Shown: positions 26,262-35,646, counted from the first letter of the stretch. The stretch is 64,000 bases of DNA from LMUY01 sp965199095 (GCA_965199095.1 CBDAQM010000007.1:682001-746000), one strand, 5' to 3'. Program-made: numbers and translations. The notes: generated by a model from the sequence alone, not told the origin.

Positions 26262-27464
26262 TCACTTGATGAAGGGGCAGCCGCCATCCTTCAGCGGCCG
26301 GAACGCCCCCTCCGCCGGGATGGTCGCCAACTGGGTGTAGATGTCGTCGCGGGCGTGGCTCTCGGCCGGTGTCTTGACGCGGAAGCGGTACATCGCGTGG
26401 ATGGCCCGGCCGTCGCCGCGGATCGACACGTCGCCGAATAGCTTGTCGTGGATCGGGGTGCGCTTCATCGCGTCCACCACTTGCGCGCCGTCGAGCGTCC
26501 CGGCGTCCCGGACGGCCCGCAGATAGGCGAGGGTGGCGGAATACACGCCGGCCTGGTCCTCCGTCGGCATATTGCCGCCCATGACAGCGGCGTACCGCTT
26601 GCTCCAGGCACGGGTGTCGTCGTTCAGGTCCCAGTAGAACGCCTCCGTCAACTCAAGCCCCTGCGCCACCGGCAGCCCCATGGCGCGCACGTCGCTCAGT
26701 TCCACGAACAGCCCTGCCGGAGACAGCGTGGGCGTGACACCGAACTCACGCGCCTGCTTGATCGCGTTGACCATGTCGGATCCGGTGCTGGCCAGTGCGA
26801 GCACGTTGGCGCCGGAACTCTGCGCTTGCAGCAGGGGCGTCGCGAAATCGGTGGTGCCGAACGGATCGCGGCTGGCGCCGGCAACCGAGCCACCCAGTGC
26901 CACCAGGGCCTCCGTCGCGTCCCTCTCCAAGGAGAGCCCGAGGGCGTAATTGACGGTCAGGAAATACCACTTGTTCAGGCCCTGCGGGACCAGCCCGGCC
27001 GCGGTGCTCTTGCCTTGCACCCAGGTGTCCGTCACCCATTGGACGGTGGTCGGCTGACAGGCCTTGCCAGTCAGGTCCGACGTCATCGAACTCGATGCGA
27101 GGGCGACCCGGTTGTGGTCGTGCGCCACCGACGCCACCGCCAGCGCCACGCCGGAGTTCGGCAGGTCGACGATGGCGGCAACGTCGTCCTGGTCGAACCA
27201 CCGCCGGGCAATGCCGGAGCCGATATCCGGCTTGTTCTGATGGTCGGCGAAGACGATCTCCACCTGCAAGCCGCCGCTCTCCGGCGCGAAATCCTGCGCG
27301 GCCAGCTTTGCCGCGGCGACGGAGCCTGCGCCCACCCCGTCCGAGAACGAACCGCTCATGTCCGTGAGCACGCCGATCTTGACTTTGTTGCCCGGGATTT
27401 CCGCCCAGGCTGCCGGGGCGGCAAGGACTGTCGCGGACAGCAACAGGGCGGCGAGGCGCTTCAT
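26262..27464 (-). CDS. Branched-chain amino acid/amide-type ABC substrate-binding protein
   Basis: A 400-residue periplasmic binding protein of the LivK/AmiC class. Sec signal (MKRLAALLLSATVLAAPAAWA), then KIGVLTDMSGSFSDGVGAGSVAAAKLAAQDF, the N-terminal lobe of the family, and NVLALASTGSDMVNAIKQAREFG in the second half. Cysteines near the C-terminus (GGCPFIK). It is the last gene after the Rieske oxygenase and the glutamine-synthetase-like gene on the same strand, with no permease or ATPase nearby, so it may serve a transporter elsewhere and bring in the substrate of this pathway. Confidence 0.88.
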   Translation of the reverse strand: MKRLAALLLSATVLAAPAAWAEIPGNKVKIGVLTDMSGSFSDGVGAGSVAAAKLAAQDFAPESGGLQVEIVFADHQNKPDIGSGIARRWFDQDDVAAIVDLPNSGVALAVASVAHDHNRVALASSSMTSDLTGKACQPTTVQWVTDTWVQGKSTAAGLVPQGLNKWYFLTVNYALGLSLERDATEALVALGGSVAGASRDPFGTTDFATPLLQAQSSGANVLALASTGSDMVNAIKQAREFGVTPTLSPAGLFVELSDVRAMGLPVAQGLELTEAFYWDLNDDTRAWSKRYAAVMGGNMPTEDQAGVYSATLAYLRAVRDAGTLDGAQVVDAMKRTPIHDKLFGDVSIRGDGRAIHAMYRFRVKTPAESHARDDIYTQLATIPAEGAFRPLKDGGCPFIK

Positions 27465-27480
27465 GGACGGTGTCTCCGGT

Positions 27481-28899
27481 TCATAGAAGTTCGAAATATT
27501 CCGACTGCTCCCACTCGGTGACTTCGAGCTGGAAGCGGTCGATCTCCGCCTGTTTCAGGCGCAGGAAATAGTCGATGAAGGCCGGGCCCAACGCGGCATG
27601 TAGGCAGGCATCGGCCTCCAGCGCGGCCAGCGCTTCGGGCAGGCTGCGCGGCAGCAGCGGGGCGCCGCCCTCATACGGGGCAGTGGACGGCGGCCCCGGA
27701 TCGAGGGCGCGGTCGACGCCGTCCAGCCCGGCGGCGATCTGGGCGGCCATGGCCAGGTAGGGATTGGCGCCAGGCTCGCCCGCCCGGTTCTCGATCCGGC
27801 TGGCGGGATCGCCGGGCCGCCCCAGCACGCGCACCATGCCGCCGCGGTTGTCGATCCCCCAGCAGGCGCGCGTGGGGGCGTTGGTAAACGGGCGGTAGCG
27901 CCGGTAGCCGTTCAGCGTCGGCGTTGTGAAGGCACAGCAGGCCCGCGCGTGGTCCAGCAGCCCGCCCAGCCACCCCAGGCCGAGCGTGCTGAGCGCCTGG
28001 CCCGGTGCGTCCGAGGCGAACAGGTTGCGTCCGTCCGCCGCCGTCACCGACTGGTGCAGGTGCCAGCCGCTGGACACCACGTTGGGCAGCCGTGGGCGGC
28101 TCATGAAACTGGCGACGGCCCCGTTGCGGGCGCAGACCTGCTTCACCGCCGAGCGCACCAGGATGAGCTGGTCGGCCGGCAGCACCCCCTGCGCCGGGCC
28201 GAATGTCAGCTCCACCTGGCTGGGGCCGAATTCCACCTCCAGCGTACGCAGCGGCAGGCCAAGCGCCTGCAGGCTTGTCCGCAAGACCTCCAGCAGCGGG
28301 TCCAGCGCGTCGTAGCGCAGTTCCGTCAGGTATTGGTATCCGGGGTTGAGCAGGGCCGGGGCGGCCGGCTGGCCGTCCGCCGCCGGGCCGCCGCCGCGGG
28401 CCAGGATGTGGCATTCGATCTCCACCCCGGCGGTGAAGCGCAGCCCGCGGGCGTCGAGCGCCTCCACCTGCTGGGCCAGCAGCCGGCGGGTGGACAGCGG
28501 CATCGGGCGGCCATCGGGCAGGAACAGGTCGCACAGCAGCCAGCCGGAATGCGGCGCCCAGGGCAGCACGCGGAAGCTGAGCGGGTCCGGCAGCATCACC
28601 ATGTCCGCCGCGCCCCGCAACGCCGGGTCGGAGAAGCCGCCGTCGCTGCCGAACACCGGGAAGGCGGTCTTGCCCGACAGGTCCTTCATCAGCAGCGTGG
28701 TCGTGGCGTTGGCGCCGTCGCGGAGGATGCGGACCGCCTCCTCCGCCACCAAGGTCTTGCCGCGGAGCACGCCGTGCGCGTCGGCGAAGGCCAGGCGCAC
28801 GACGCCCAGCCCATCCTTGCCGATCCGCTCCGCCACGGCAGCCGCGGCGGCGTGCTGGTCGGGCGTCCAGGCGCCGTGGCGTGCCGCGAAAGTGTCCAA
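27481..28899 (-). CDS. Glutamine synthetase-like gamma-glutamyl ligase
   Basis: About 472 residues of the GS type I/III-like amide-forming ligase family (PuuA/TdnQ-type). It starts MDTFAARHGAWTPDQ if the TTG at 28899 is used; no ATG fits, and a CTG overlapping the upstream stop (CTGA, 28911) is the alternative. The family blocks are FADAHGVLRGKTLV (~30), ECHILARGGG (~155), EVEFGPSQVELTFG (~215), SSGWHLHQSV (~265), NGYRRYRPFTNAPTRACWGIDNRGG (~320) and RIENRAGEPGANPYLAMAA (~350). The changes from true GlnA (GWHLHQ, GPSQ) point to a non-ammonia acceptor such as an amine. Partner of the adjacent Rieske oxygenase. Confidence 0.85.
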   Translation of the reverse strand: MDTFAARHGAWTPDQHAAAAAVAERIGKDGLGVVRLAFADAHGVLRGKTLVAEEAVRILRDGANATTTLLMKDLSGKTAFPVFGSDGGFSDPALRGAADMVMLPDPLSFRVLPWAPHSGWLLCDLFLPDGRPMPLSTRRLLAQQVEALDARGLRFTAGVEIECHILARGGGPAADGQPAAPALLNPGYQYLTELRYDALDPLLEVLRTSLQALGLPLRTLEVEFGPSQVELTFGPAQGVLPADQLILVRSAVKQVCARNGAVASFMSRPRLPNVVSSGWHLHQSVTAADGRNLFASDAPGQALSTLGLGWLGGLLDHARACCAFTTPTLNGYRRYRPFTNAPTRACWGIDNRGGMVRVLGRPGDPASRIENRAGEPGANPYLAMAAQIAAGLDGVDRALDPGPPSTAPYEGGAPLLPRSLPEALAALEADACLHAALGPAFIDYFLRLKQAEIDRFQLEVTEWEQSEYFELL

Positions 28900-28907
28900 C
28901 GGGATGT

Positions 28908-30224
28908 TCAGGCCGCCTCGGCCAACACGGCGCTCCAGGACGCACCGGCCCGGCGCTGCCGGTCCTGCTCCCGCCAATGCGCCGCCCACCCGTCCACCGG
29001 CCCGATCGCGTCGATGGAGGCCGGGCCGCAGACGGCGGCGGCCCCCGCGGTCAGCAACGGCGGGCGGCCTTCCGCCACATCGCCGATGGCGCGCACCAGC
29101 AACCGGCGGTAGGCGGCGATCGCCTTGTCGCTGGCGCCAAGATGCTCCTTCGTGCGGTCCTGGATGGCCCCCATGGACTCCACCGCCCACTGGTCGTGCA
29201 CGTTGATGTCGTCCCCCATGCCCGTGTAGGTGCTGTGCGCCTGCTCGTGCGGGTCGAAGCCGTAATCGTTCAGCTTGTTCACCAGGGGAAGGTAGTCCGG
29301 CAGGCTGTAGGATTTCAGCCGTTGCGCCCGCATCTGCCCCTTGTCCACCGCCTTGGTGAAGCTGGTGAAGATCGCGTACCAGTAGCAATGGGTGTCATCC
29401 ACCGGCACATGCCACTGGGTGATCGTCATCTCCCGGCTCATCGGGATCACGAAGGCATGCGGGAACGCCATGTTGGTGACGCGGATATGCATCTCCTGCT
29501 CGTTCAACTGCCGCAACGCCGCGATGCGCAGGCCGTACTCGGTCGTCTCCACCTCGATCCGGGGGCGGCCGAAATCGCGCAGCAGCTTGGTCATCGGGAT
29601 GTCGGCCCCCATGGTCGCACCGCGGAACTGCTTGCCGTAGGCGGCGCCTGGGTCCTCGTCCTCGAAGAAGCGGTGCAGGTAGGAGGCGTGGGCAGGGTCG
29701 ATCCCTACTTCGAGCGCCTGCAGCCAGTTGCATTCGATCAGGCCCTTGAAGGCGAACACGTGCGTGTCCGGGGCGGCGAAGCAGTCGAAGCCGGGCAGGG
29801 CCGGCGGCTCGCCGGTGCCCATGAAGGCCCACACGATTCCGCTGGCGACCCGGCACGGATAGGCGGGTTGGCGGATGGACCGGCAGAAGCTGCTGCCCTC
29901 GGGCTCCGCCGGCTGCTCCAGGCAGGCGCCGGCGGCATCAAACAGCCAGCCATGGAACGGGCAGCGCAGCCCGCCATCCTCAGCCCGGCCGTAGGTCAGG
30001 TCGGCGCCGCGATGGGCGCAATGCCGGTCCAGCAGGCCATACTGCCCCGCCGGGTCGCGGAACAGCACCAGATCCTCCCCCAGGAGGCGGACGCGGCGCA
30101 CCGGTCGCGGCCCCTCGAACTCATCCACCAGGGCGGCGGGTTGCCAATACTGCCGCATCAGGGCGCCGAGCGGGGTGGCCGGGCCGGCCTGCGTGATCAG
30201 GGCGTTGCGTTCTGCGGTGAGCAT
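28908..30224 (-). CDS. Rieske non-heme iron oxygenase alpha subunit (phthalate 4,5-dioxygenase-like)
   Basis: 438 residues from ATG 30224, with GGAGGACATG upstream. The N-terminal Rieske [2Fe-2S] site is CAHRG...CPFHGW (C-x-H-x16-C-x2-H, ~68-90). The mononuclear iron ligands lie in EVGIDPAHASYLHRF (D-x2-H-x4-H, ~178). This architecture belongs to the homotrimeric type that uses a separate reductase, and no reductase is visible here. It hydroxylates or demethylates an aromatic or similar ring. Divergent from an IclR regulator over a shared operator, and directly upstream of the GS-like ligase. Confidence 0.92.
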   Translation of the reverse strand: MLTAERNALITQAGPATPLGALMRQYWQPAALVDEFEGPRPVRRVRLLGEDLVLFRDPAGQYGLLDRHCAHRGADLTYGRAEDGGLRCPFHGWLFDAAGACLEQPAEPEGSSFCRSIRQPAYPCRVASGIVWAFMGTGEPPALPGFDCFAAPDTHVFAFKGLIECNWLQALEVGIDPAHASYLHRFFEDEDPGAAYGKQFRGATMGADIPMTKLLRDFGRPRIEVETTEYGLRIAALRQLNEQEMHIRVTNMAFPHAFVIPMSREMTITQWHVPVDDTHCYWYAIFTSFTKAVDKGQMRAQRLKSYSLPDYLPLVNKLNDYGFDPHEQAHSTYTGMGDDINVHDQWAVESMGAIQDRTKEHLGASDKAIAAYRRLLVRAIGDVAEGRPPLLTAGAAAVCGPASIDAIGPVDGWAAHWREQDRQRRAGASWSAVLAEAA

Positions 30225-30238
30225 GTGGCATGTCCTCC

Positions 30239-30253
30239 GTTCGACTAACGAAC
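30239..30253. promoter_or_regulatory. IclR-type operator (PcaU/PcaR-like palindrome)
   Basis: GTTCG-ACTAA-CGAAC, a perfect 5-base-arm palindrome with 5-base spacer, in the 83-base gap between the divergent Rieske oxygenase and IclR genes. From memory it closely matches the PcaU/PcaR binding half-sites (GTTCGATAATCGCAC). It lies 15 bases before the oxygenase start. Confidence 0.65.
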
Positions 30254-30307
30254 ATCCGTGCGGCTTTGACGATTGTGTCGGGTCAGCACCGGGCTTGCAA
30301 GGGGGAT

Positions 30308-31108
30308 ATGTCAAAGCTCCGACTGCAGGATGCAGCACAGCGGCAGGCCGCCGGCGTCAGCCCTGACCAGTCGGAGGCCTTGGCGCGGGGCCTCCGGATC
30401 ATGGCGGTGTTCGACGCGGTGCATCGATCGCTGACGCTGAGCGAGGTGGCGCAGGCGGTGGACCTACCCCGTGCGACCGCCCGGCGTGCGCTGCTGACCC
30501 TGGTGGCGCTGGGCTACGTGGAGGCAGAGGGACGCCAGTTCCGCCTGACCCCGCGCGTGCTGCGCCTGGCCAGCGCCTATCTGACGTCCAACCGCGTGTC
30601 CACGCTGCTGCAACCGGCCTGCGACCGCATCACCCGCGCCGCCGGGGAGTCCTGCACGGCGGCAGTGCTGGAGGGGGGCGAGGCGGTGATGGTCGCCCGG
30701 GCGCTGCCGGCGCAGTTGGTGCCGGCCGGCGCTGGCATCGGCTACCGCCTTCCCGCCTATTGCAGTGCGCTGGGCCGCGTCCTGCTGGCCGCGCTGCCGG
30801 CGGACGGGTTGGCCGCATACTTGGATGCGACGACGCTAGCCCCGCTCACCCCGCGCACGCTGACCGGCCGCGACGCCGTGGCAGCGGCCATCTCCCTGGT
30901 TCGCGAGGCAGGTTTCGCCTATGTCGACCAGGAGGCCGAACACGGTTTCCGGTCCGTCGCCGTCCCCTTGCGCCGGTTCGACGGCACGGTAGTCGCGGCG
31001 CTGAACATCGGCGCACGGGTGGAGCAGGCGGACCGGGCGGCGATGCTGGGGCGGCACTTGGACATGCTGCGGGCGGAAGCGGCGGAGTTGTCGGGATACC
31101 TGGTTTGA
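30308..31108 (+). CDS. IclR-family transcriptional regulator (PcaR/PcaU/PobR subgroup)
   Basis: About 266 residues from ATG 30308, which follows AAGGGGG; an upstream ATG at 30230 is less likely. The N-terminal winged HTH runs through EALARGLRIMAVFD, LTLSEVAQAVDLPRATARRALLTLVALGYVE (~30-75). The C-terminal effector domain has GYRLPAYCSALGRVLLAALP (~145) and AYVDQEAEHGFRSVAVPLR (~205), the aromatic-acid-responsive IclR subgroup. Divergent from the oxygenase operon with a fitting operator between them, so it is very likely its regulator. Confidence 0.93.
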   Translation: MSKLRLQDAAQRQAAGVSPDQSEALARGLRIMAVFDAVHRSLTLSEVAQAVDLPRATARRALLTLVALGYVEAEGRQFRLTPRVLRLASAYLTSNRVSTLLQPACDRITRAAGESCTAAVLEGGEAVMVARALPAQLVPAGAGIGYRLPAYCSALGRVLLAALPADGLAAYLDATTLAPLTPRTLTGRDAVAAAISLVREAGFAYVDQEAEHGFRSVAVPLRRFDGTVVAALNIGARVEQADRAAMLGRHLDMLRAEAAELSGYLV

Positions 31109-31255
31109 GGGATGCAGGCAGCGTGGCGCCGGACTCCCATCCTGCCGTGACGCTCGCCAGCGACGACGTCCAGGGCGTGAACGGCCGAAGCCAGGCCCCG
31201 GGAAGTCGCATGCGACCAGGCGTGGCTGGCCGACGTGAGCCCGGAGAGCGCGTCA

Positions 31256-33943
31256 TCACCGGGCAGTTGCAGAAGCGGGGTCCGGGCGCAGAGGTGCAGC
31301 CGGAGGCCGAACCAGCCAAGTCGCGGTAGGGTCTGCGGAGGCTACGGATGCGGGCCTCTCGAGCGCCCGCGCGAGGATCATCGGGATGATGCCGCCGGCC
31401 TGGATGAGCGCCACCTCTCGCGCGGTGTCGAGCAAGGCGGTGGCCGTGCCATGGATGGCCTCGCCGCCCGCCGCCCGGCGCAGCGTCACCGGAACCGCGC
31501 AGCGCGGCGACAGCGTGGCCAGCGACCAACCGAGCGAGAGCGTGTCACCGGGCAGCAGGCCGATGGCGCCCGGTCGCCAGCCCTCGGGCAGTTGCAGTGG
31601 CAGCACGCCCATGCAGACCAAATTGGCACGGTGGATCCGCTCGAACGAATTGGCGAGCACCGCGCGCGCGCCCAACAACTGCGCACCCTTCGCGGCCCAG
31701 TCGCGGGACGACCCGGTCCCGTACCGCTCGCCCGCCACCAGCACGACCGGCAGCCCGGCCTCGGCATAGGCTGCGGCGGCGCGCCAAACCGGCAGCACCT
31801 CCCCCGTCGGCGCGAACACGGTCAGGCCCGCCGTCAGGCCGGGGCCGAGATGGTTGACGACCGTCCGGTTGGTGAACAGCCCGCGCAGCATCACCTCCCA
31901 ATTGCCGCGGCGGGAGGCGTAGACGTTCAGGTCGCCCGGGGTCTCGCCCCGCGCCACCAGCCACGCGCCCGCATCGCTGCGGGCGGGGATGGCGCCGGCG
32001 GGGGAGATGTGGTCGGTGGTGATGTCGTCGCCCAGCACCAGCAGCGGGTGGGCCAGCAGCTCCGCCATGTCTTGCCCGCCTTTGCCGAAGCCGACAAACG
32101 GGGGCCGGCGCAGGTAGGTGCTGGCTGGATCCCATGGGAAGCGTGCGCCGCCCGGCGCATCCAGGGCCGCCCACGGCCCGGACGCTTCCGCGGCATCGAA
32201 CGCTTCGGGGATGTCGGACGGCACGGTCCCGGCGGCCACGGCAGCGGCGATCTCGGCCGGGCTCGGCCACAGTTCGGCAAGGTGCACGGGACGGCCGTCC
32301 GGCGTGGTGGCGAGCACGTCCCGGGTCACGTCCAGCCGTGCGTGGCCAGCCAGCGCGTAGGCCACGACCAGGGGAGGCGAGGCCAACAGCGCCTGCTCGA
32401 TCGCGGCGTGCACCCGGCCGGGGAAGTTGCGGTTGCCGGACAGCACGGCAATGGGGACGGCGCCACGCGCCACCGCCGCCTCCATGACCGGGAGCAGCGG
32501 GCCGGAGTTGCCGATACAGGTGGCGCAGCCATAGCCGGCGATGGCGAAGCCCACCGCCTCCAAATCCTCCATCAAACCGGCGCGCTGCAGCCGCCGCCGG
32601 GCCGAAGGCGAGCCGGGCGTGAGCGAGGTCTTGACCCAGGCGGGCGGGCGCAGGCCCAGATGCCGGGCGCGACGGGCCAGCAGGCCGGCCGTCACCAGCA
32701 GGCCAAAATCCGTCGTGTTCGTGCACGAGGTCAGCGCGGCAATCGCCACCGGCGCGGGCGGGAGATCGGCCGGGTCGGCCGACATCGTCAGCGCGGCAGG
32801 AACGTCCGCCGCGGCCAGCCGGTCCTGCGGGCGGCGCGGCCCGGCCAGGGTGGGGCCGAGCGCGGACAGATCCACGTCCAGCACGGCCGTGTAGCGCGGC
32901 TCGGCCTGCGGGTCGAACCACAGCGCGTTGGCGCGGGCGTAGGCCTCCACGAGCGCCACCTGCTGGTCCGTGCGACCGGTCTCGCGCAGGAAGGCCAGGG
33001 TTTGGGCATCGATTGGAAAACAGCCGGTGGAGGCGCCGTATTCCGGCGCCATGTTGGCCACCACCGCCCGCTGCCCGACCGTCAGGCTGGCGAGGCCAGG
33101 GCCGAAGAACTCCACGAACTCGCCGGACACGCCCAGCTTGCGCAGAAGGTGGGTCACCGTCAGCGCCAGGTCGGTCGCCAGCGTGCCGTGGCAAAGCGCC
33201 CCGGACAGGCGCACGCCGACCACCTCCGGCACGCGCAGGGACACCGGCACGCCGAACATCACGCCCTCGGCCTCGATCCCGCCGACGCCCCAGCCGAGCA
33301 CACCCAGCGCGTTGACCATGGGGGTGTGGCTATCCGTGCCGACCAGCGTGTCCGGCACCGCCCAGTCGACGCCGTCCCGCTGCTGCGTTGCGACCACGGT
33401 GGCGATCCGCTCCATGTTGATGGTGTGCATGATGCCCGTGCCCGGCGGATACACCTTGAAGCCGCGCACCGCACCGGCCGCCCATTTGGTGAAGCGGTAG
33501 CGCTCGGCGTTGCGCTCCATCTCCCGCGCCATGTTGCGGTCGAGGGCGTCGGGCGTGCCGGACACGTCCACCGCGAGCGAGTGGTCGGTGGAGGTGGCGA
33601 CGGGCACGGCCGGGTTGAGCTGTTCCGGATTGCTCCCCGCCTCCGCCAGGGCGTCCCGCATGGCGGCAATGTCCACCAGCGCCGGGCCGCAGGTGGTGTC
33701 GTGCATCAGGATGCGGGTGGGGGCGAAGGGGATTTCCGCCTCGCTGCGGCCGGCTGCCAGCCAGCCCAGCAGGGCGTCGCGGCCGGCCTGCCGGACCTGC
33801 GGCTCCGGCTGGCGCAGCACGTTCTCCAGCAGCACGCGGTGACACCACGGCATTCGGGCAAGGTCGGCGCCGACGGCGGCGCGGAGGTCGACGATGCATC
33901 GCTGGCCGAAGATGCCGCTGATGATCCGAGACGGAGTTTGCAT
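31256..33943 (-). CDS. Aconitase-family hydratase, divergent AcnA-type paralogue
   Basis: About 895 residues from ATG 33943 with GGAGGG upstream. It has the 4Fe-4S cysteines in SCTNTT (~403) and GCATCIGNSG (~470), TSTDHS and GTDSHTP active-site blocks, and the swivel-domain loop GTGSSRDWAAKG (~739). It lacks the usual AcnA N-terminus (the glycine-rich YYSLP-type opening) and starts directly in the first domain. Citrate/isocitrate isomerisation or 2-methylcitrate dehydration are possible. The promoter region contains TTGTATTGACG. Neighbours are catabolic, so a substrate-specific paralogue is plausible. Confidence 0.87.
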   Translation of the reverse strand: MQTPSRIISGIFGQRCIVDLRAAVGADLARMPWCHRVLLENVLRQPEPQVRQAGRDALLGWLAAGRSEAEIPFAPTRILMHDTTCGPALVDIAAMRDALAEAGSNPEQLNPAVPVATSTDHSLAVDVSGTPDALDRNMAREMERNAERYRFTKWAAGAVRGFKVYPPGTGIMHTINMERIATVVATQQRDGVDWAVPDTLVGTDSHTPMVNALGVLGWGVGGIEAEGVMFGVPVSLRVPEVVGVRLSGALCHGTLATDLALTVTHLLRKLGVSGEFVEFFGPGLASLTVGQRAVVANMAPEYGASTGCFPIDAQTLAFLRETGRTDQQVALVEAYARANALWFDPQAEPRYTAVLDVDLSALGPTLAGPRRPQDRLAAADVPAALTMSADPADLPPAPVAIAALTSCTNTTDFGLLVTAGLLARRARHLGLRPPAWVKTSLTPGSPSARRRLQRAGLMEDLEAVGFAIAGYGCATCIGNSGPLLPVMEAAVARGAVPIAVLSGNRNFPGRVHAAIEQALLASPPLVVAYALAGHARLDVTRDVLATTPDGRPVHLAELWPSPAEIAAAVAAGTVPSDIPEAFDAAEASGPWAALDAPGGARFPWDPASTYLRRPPFVGFGKGGQDMAELLAHPLLVLGDDITTDHISPAGAIPARSDAGAWLVARGETPGDLNVYASRRGNWEVMLRGLFTNRTVVNHLGPGLTAGLTVFAPTGEVLPVWRAAAAYAEAGLPVVLVAGERYGTGSSRDWAAKGAQLLGARAVLANSFERIHRANLVCMGVLPLQLPEGWRPGAIGLLPGDTLSLGWSLATLSPRCAVPVTLRRAAGGEAIHGTATALLDTAREVALIQAGGIIPMILARALERPASVASADPTATWLVRPPAAPLRPDPASATAR

Positions 33944-34180
33944 GGCGCGGCCCTCCATGGACCCGACTGCCCGGCGTTGCCGCGTCGGGTGGATGGCTCG
34001 TTGAGTGTCTGCCAAGATTGTGTCAGCGGAGACGTCAATACAATTCAACACATGCGACCGGCTGGGCCAAGGCGCTCCCACGCGGTGGTCAACGCGTTGA
34101 AGTCCCGAACGGCGCCGGTGAGCAAGGCTGGGTGATCGACCCGCTGCGGCATCAGACGGCCATTTTGCACAGCTTCGCGG

Positions 34181-34825
34181 TCACCCGGTCACACGCAGTT
34201 CCTCGTAGGACAGCATGACGTGCTCTCGGTAGGCGGGCCGCTTGGTCAGTGCGTCGTAGTAGCGCTGCAGCGCCGGGCGCTCCGGCCGGGGGATCGGGAT
34301 CGCGAAGTAGCGGAACAGCACGTGCCCGAGCTGCACATCGGCGAGCGTGAAGTCGTCCCCGGCGAGGAAGGCGCCGCGCGCGAGCTGCGCCTCCGCGATG
34401 TCAAGGACCTTGTCAAAGGTCTCCACGGCTTGGCGGATCGCCATCTGGTCTTGGTCTTTCGGGGCGGTCCGCACCACGCGCCAGAAGATCGGTGCGGTGA
34501 AGCCGAGGGCGACGTTGATCTTCGCCCACTCGGCCCACCGGTCCACGTGGGCACGCGCAGGCCCGTCAGGCGGCCAGAACGGCGTGCCACCATACTGCGC
34601 CGCGAGGTAGCGCAGGATCGCGCCCGTTTCCCAAAGCGGCTCGCCGTCTCCGTCCCGCAGCACCGGCACGGTGCCATTCGGGTTCATCGTGAGGAACTCG
34701 GGCGTGTCGTTGCCCCCGTAGCGATGTCCGACGTCGTGACGCCGGTACGGCAGCCCCAGCTCGCCAATACACCACATCAAAGCCTGGACATTCGACGACG
34801 TCTTGCGTCCCCAGACGGTCAGCAC
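34181..34825 (-). CDS. Glutathione S-transferase
   Basis: 214 residues. The thioredoxin-fold N-terminal domain has GRKTSSNVQALMWCIGELGLPYRRHDVG with the candidate catalytic Ser region at the start, MNPNGTVPVLRDGDGEPLWETGAILRYLA (the conserved cis-Pro and glutathione-binding E-T block, ~47-75). The helical C-terminal domain follows, including FLAGDDFTLADVQLGHVLFRY. Its first bases overlap the end of the upstream hydrolase gene by 7. Substrate unknown. Confidence 0.92.
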   Translation of the reverse strand: MLTVWGRKTSSNVQALMWCIGELGLPYRRHDVGHRYGGNDTPEFLTMNPNGTVPVLRDGDGEPLWETGAILRYLAAQYGGTPFWPPDGPARAHVDRWAEWAKINVALGFTAPIFWRVVRTAPKDQDQMAIRQAVETFDKVLDIAEAQLARGAFLAGDDFTLADVQLGHVLFRYFAIPIPRPERPALQRYYDALTKRPAYREHVMLSYEELRVTG

Positions 34826-35646
34826 CGGCGACCTTCCCGGACCTGTCCGATGAACGACGCGAGCAAGGCCTTAACCTCCTCCGGTTGCTCCAGGCTCGGC
34901 AGGTGGGCAGCACCCGTCATCCCGCGGCCCGACCCGTTCGGCACCGTCGCGACGACGTGGCAGGCCCGCTCCTGGACATGGGGGAAATCAAGGTCTCCCC
35001 AGACCACGAAACACGGCACCGCAACTTCGGGAAGGCGATGGTAGATGGACGGCACGTCGAAGTCCGACCCGACCGGCGGGGAGCGGAGCGCAATGCCGTT
35101 CATGTCGAGGAACAGGTCGCGCGCGGGACCGGTGACGCGGCCCTCGGGAGCCAGCGGACCATCAAGCAAGAGGCGGGCCTTCATCGCGTTAACCCGATCG
35201 AGTTCGCGGGCCTCTTCTGCCTCCTTCAATTGCGCCATCAGCCTCTTGATCTCGGGGGAGTAGACCGGGTCGGGCGCACCGGTGACGTTGGGAGCAATCA
35301 GGAACAGGGCGCGGACGCGCGACGGATGGCGAAGCGCGGCATCAAGCGCGATGCGTCCACCCAGCGAGCAACCGACGAGGATCGCCGGCTCACCATTCGC
35401 ATTGGCGTCCAGAACCGCCATCAGGTCCGCAAGGGCGGAAAACTCCTCTTGCTCAGCGGTTGTCCGGCCGAAACCGCGCCGGTCGTAGGCAAGGGCCTTC
35501 TGTCTCGATCCGATGGCGTTGAGTTGCGCGCTCCACATGCGGCTATCGCAAACGTTCGCGTGTAGGAAGACGACCGGATCGCCGCTGCCGACAACGTAGG
35601 TGGCGAGGGAGGCGCGGCCGGTCTCAACCTGATGATCGTGGCTCAT
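34819..35646 (-). CDS. Alpha/beta hydrolase
   Basis: 275 residues from ATG 35646. Oxyanion region VVFLHANVCDSRMW (~25), nucleophile elbow LVGCSLGGRIAL (G-x-S-x-G, ~93), acid in VVWGDLDFPH (~220) and the catalytic His in GAAHLPSLEQP (~252). It resembles 3-oxoadipate enol-lactonase and meta-cleavage hydrolases. It is translationally overlapped with the GST gene, which suggests a joint catabolic or detoxification role. Confidence 0.9.
   Translation of the reverse strand: MSHDHQVETGRASLATYVVGSGDPVVFLHANVCDSRMWSAQLNAIGSRQKALAYDRRGFGRTTAEQEEFSALADLMAVLDANANGEPAILVGCSLGGRIALDAALRHPSRVRALFLIAPNVTGAPDPVYSPEIKRLMAQLKEAEEARELDRVNAMKARLLLDGPLAPEGRVTGPARDLFLDMNGIALRSPPVGSDFDVPSIYHRLPEVAVPCFVVWGDLDFPHVQERACHVVATVPNGSGRGMTGAAHLPSLEQPEEVKALLASFIGQVREGRRC

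Noticed and set aside
31235..34135. A 966-codon open frame on the plus strand opposite the aconitase gene
   Set aside because: Arg/Gly/His-rich composition typical of antisense frames in GC-rich DNA; the minus strand has full aconitase motifs.
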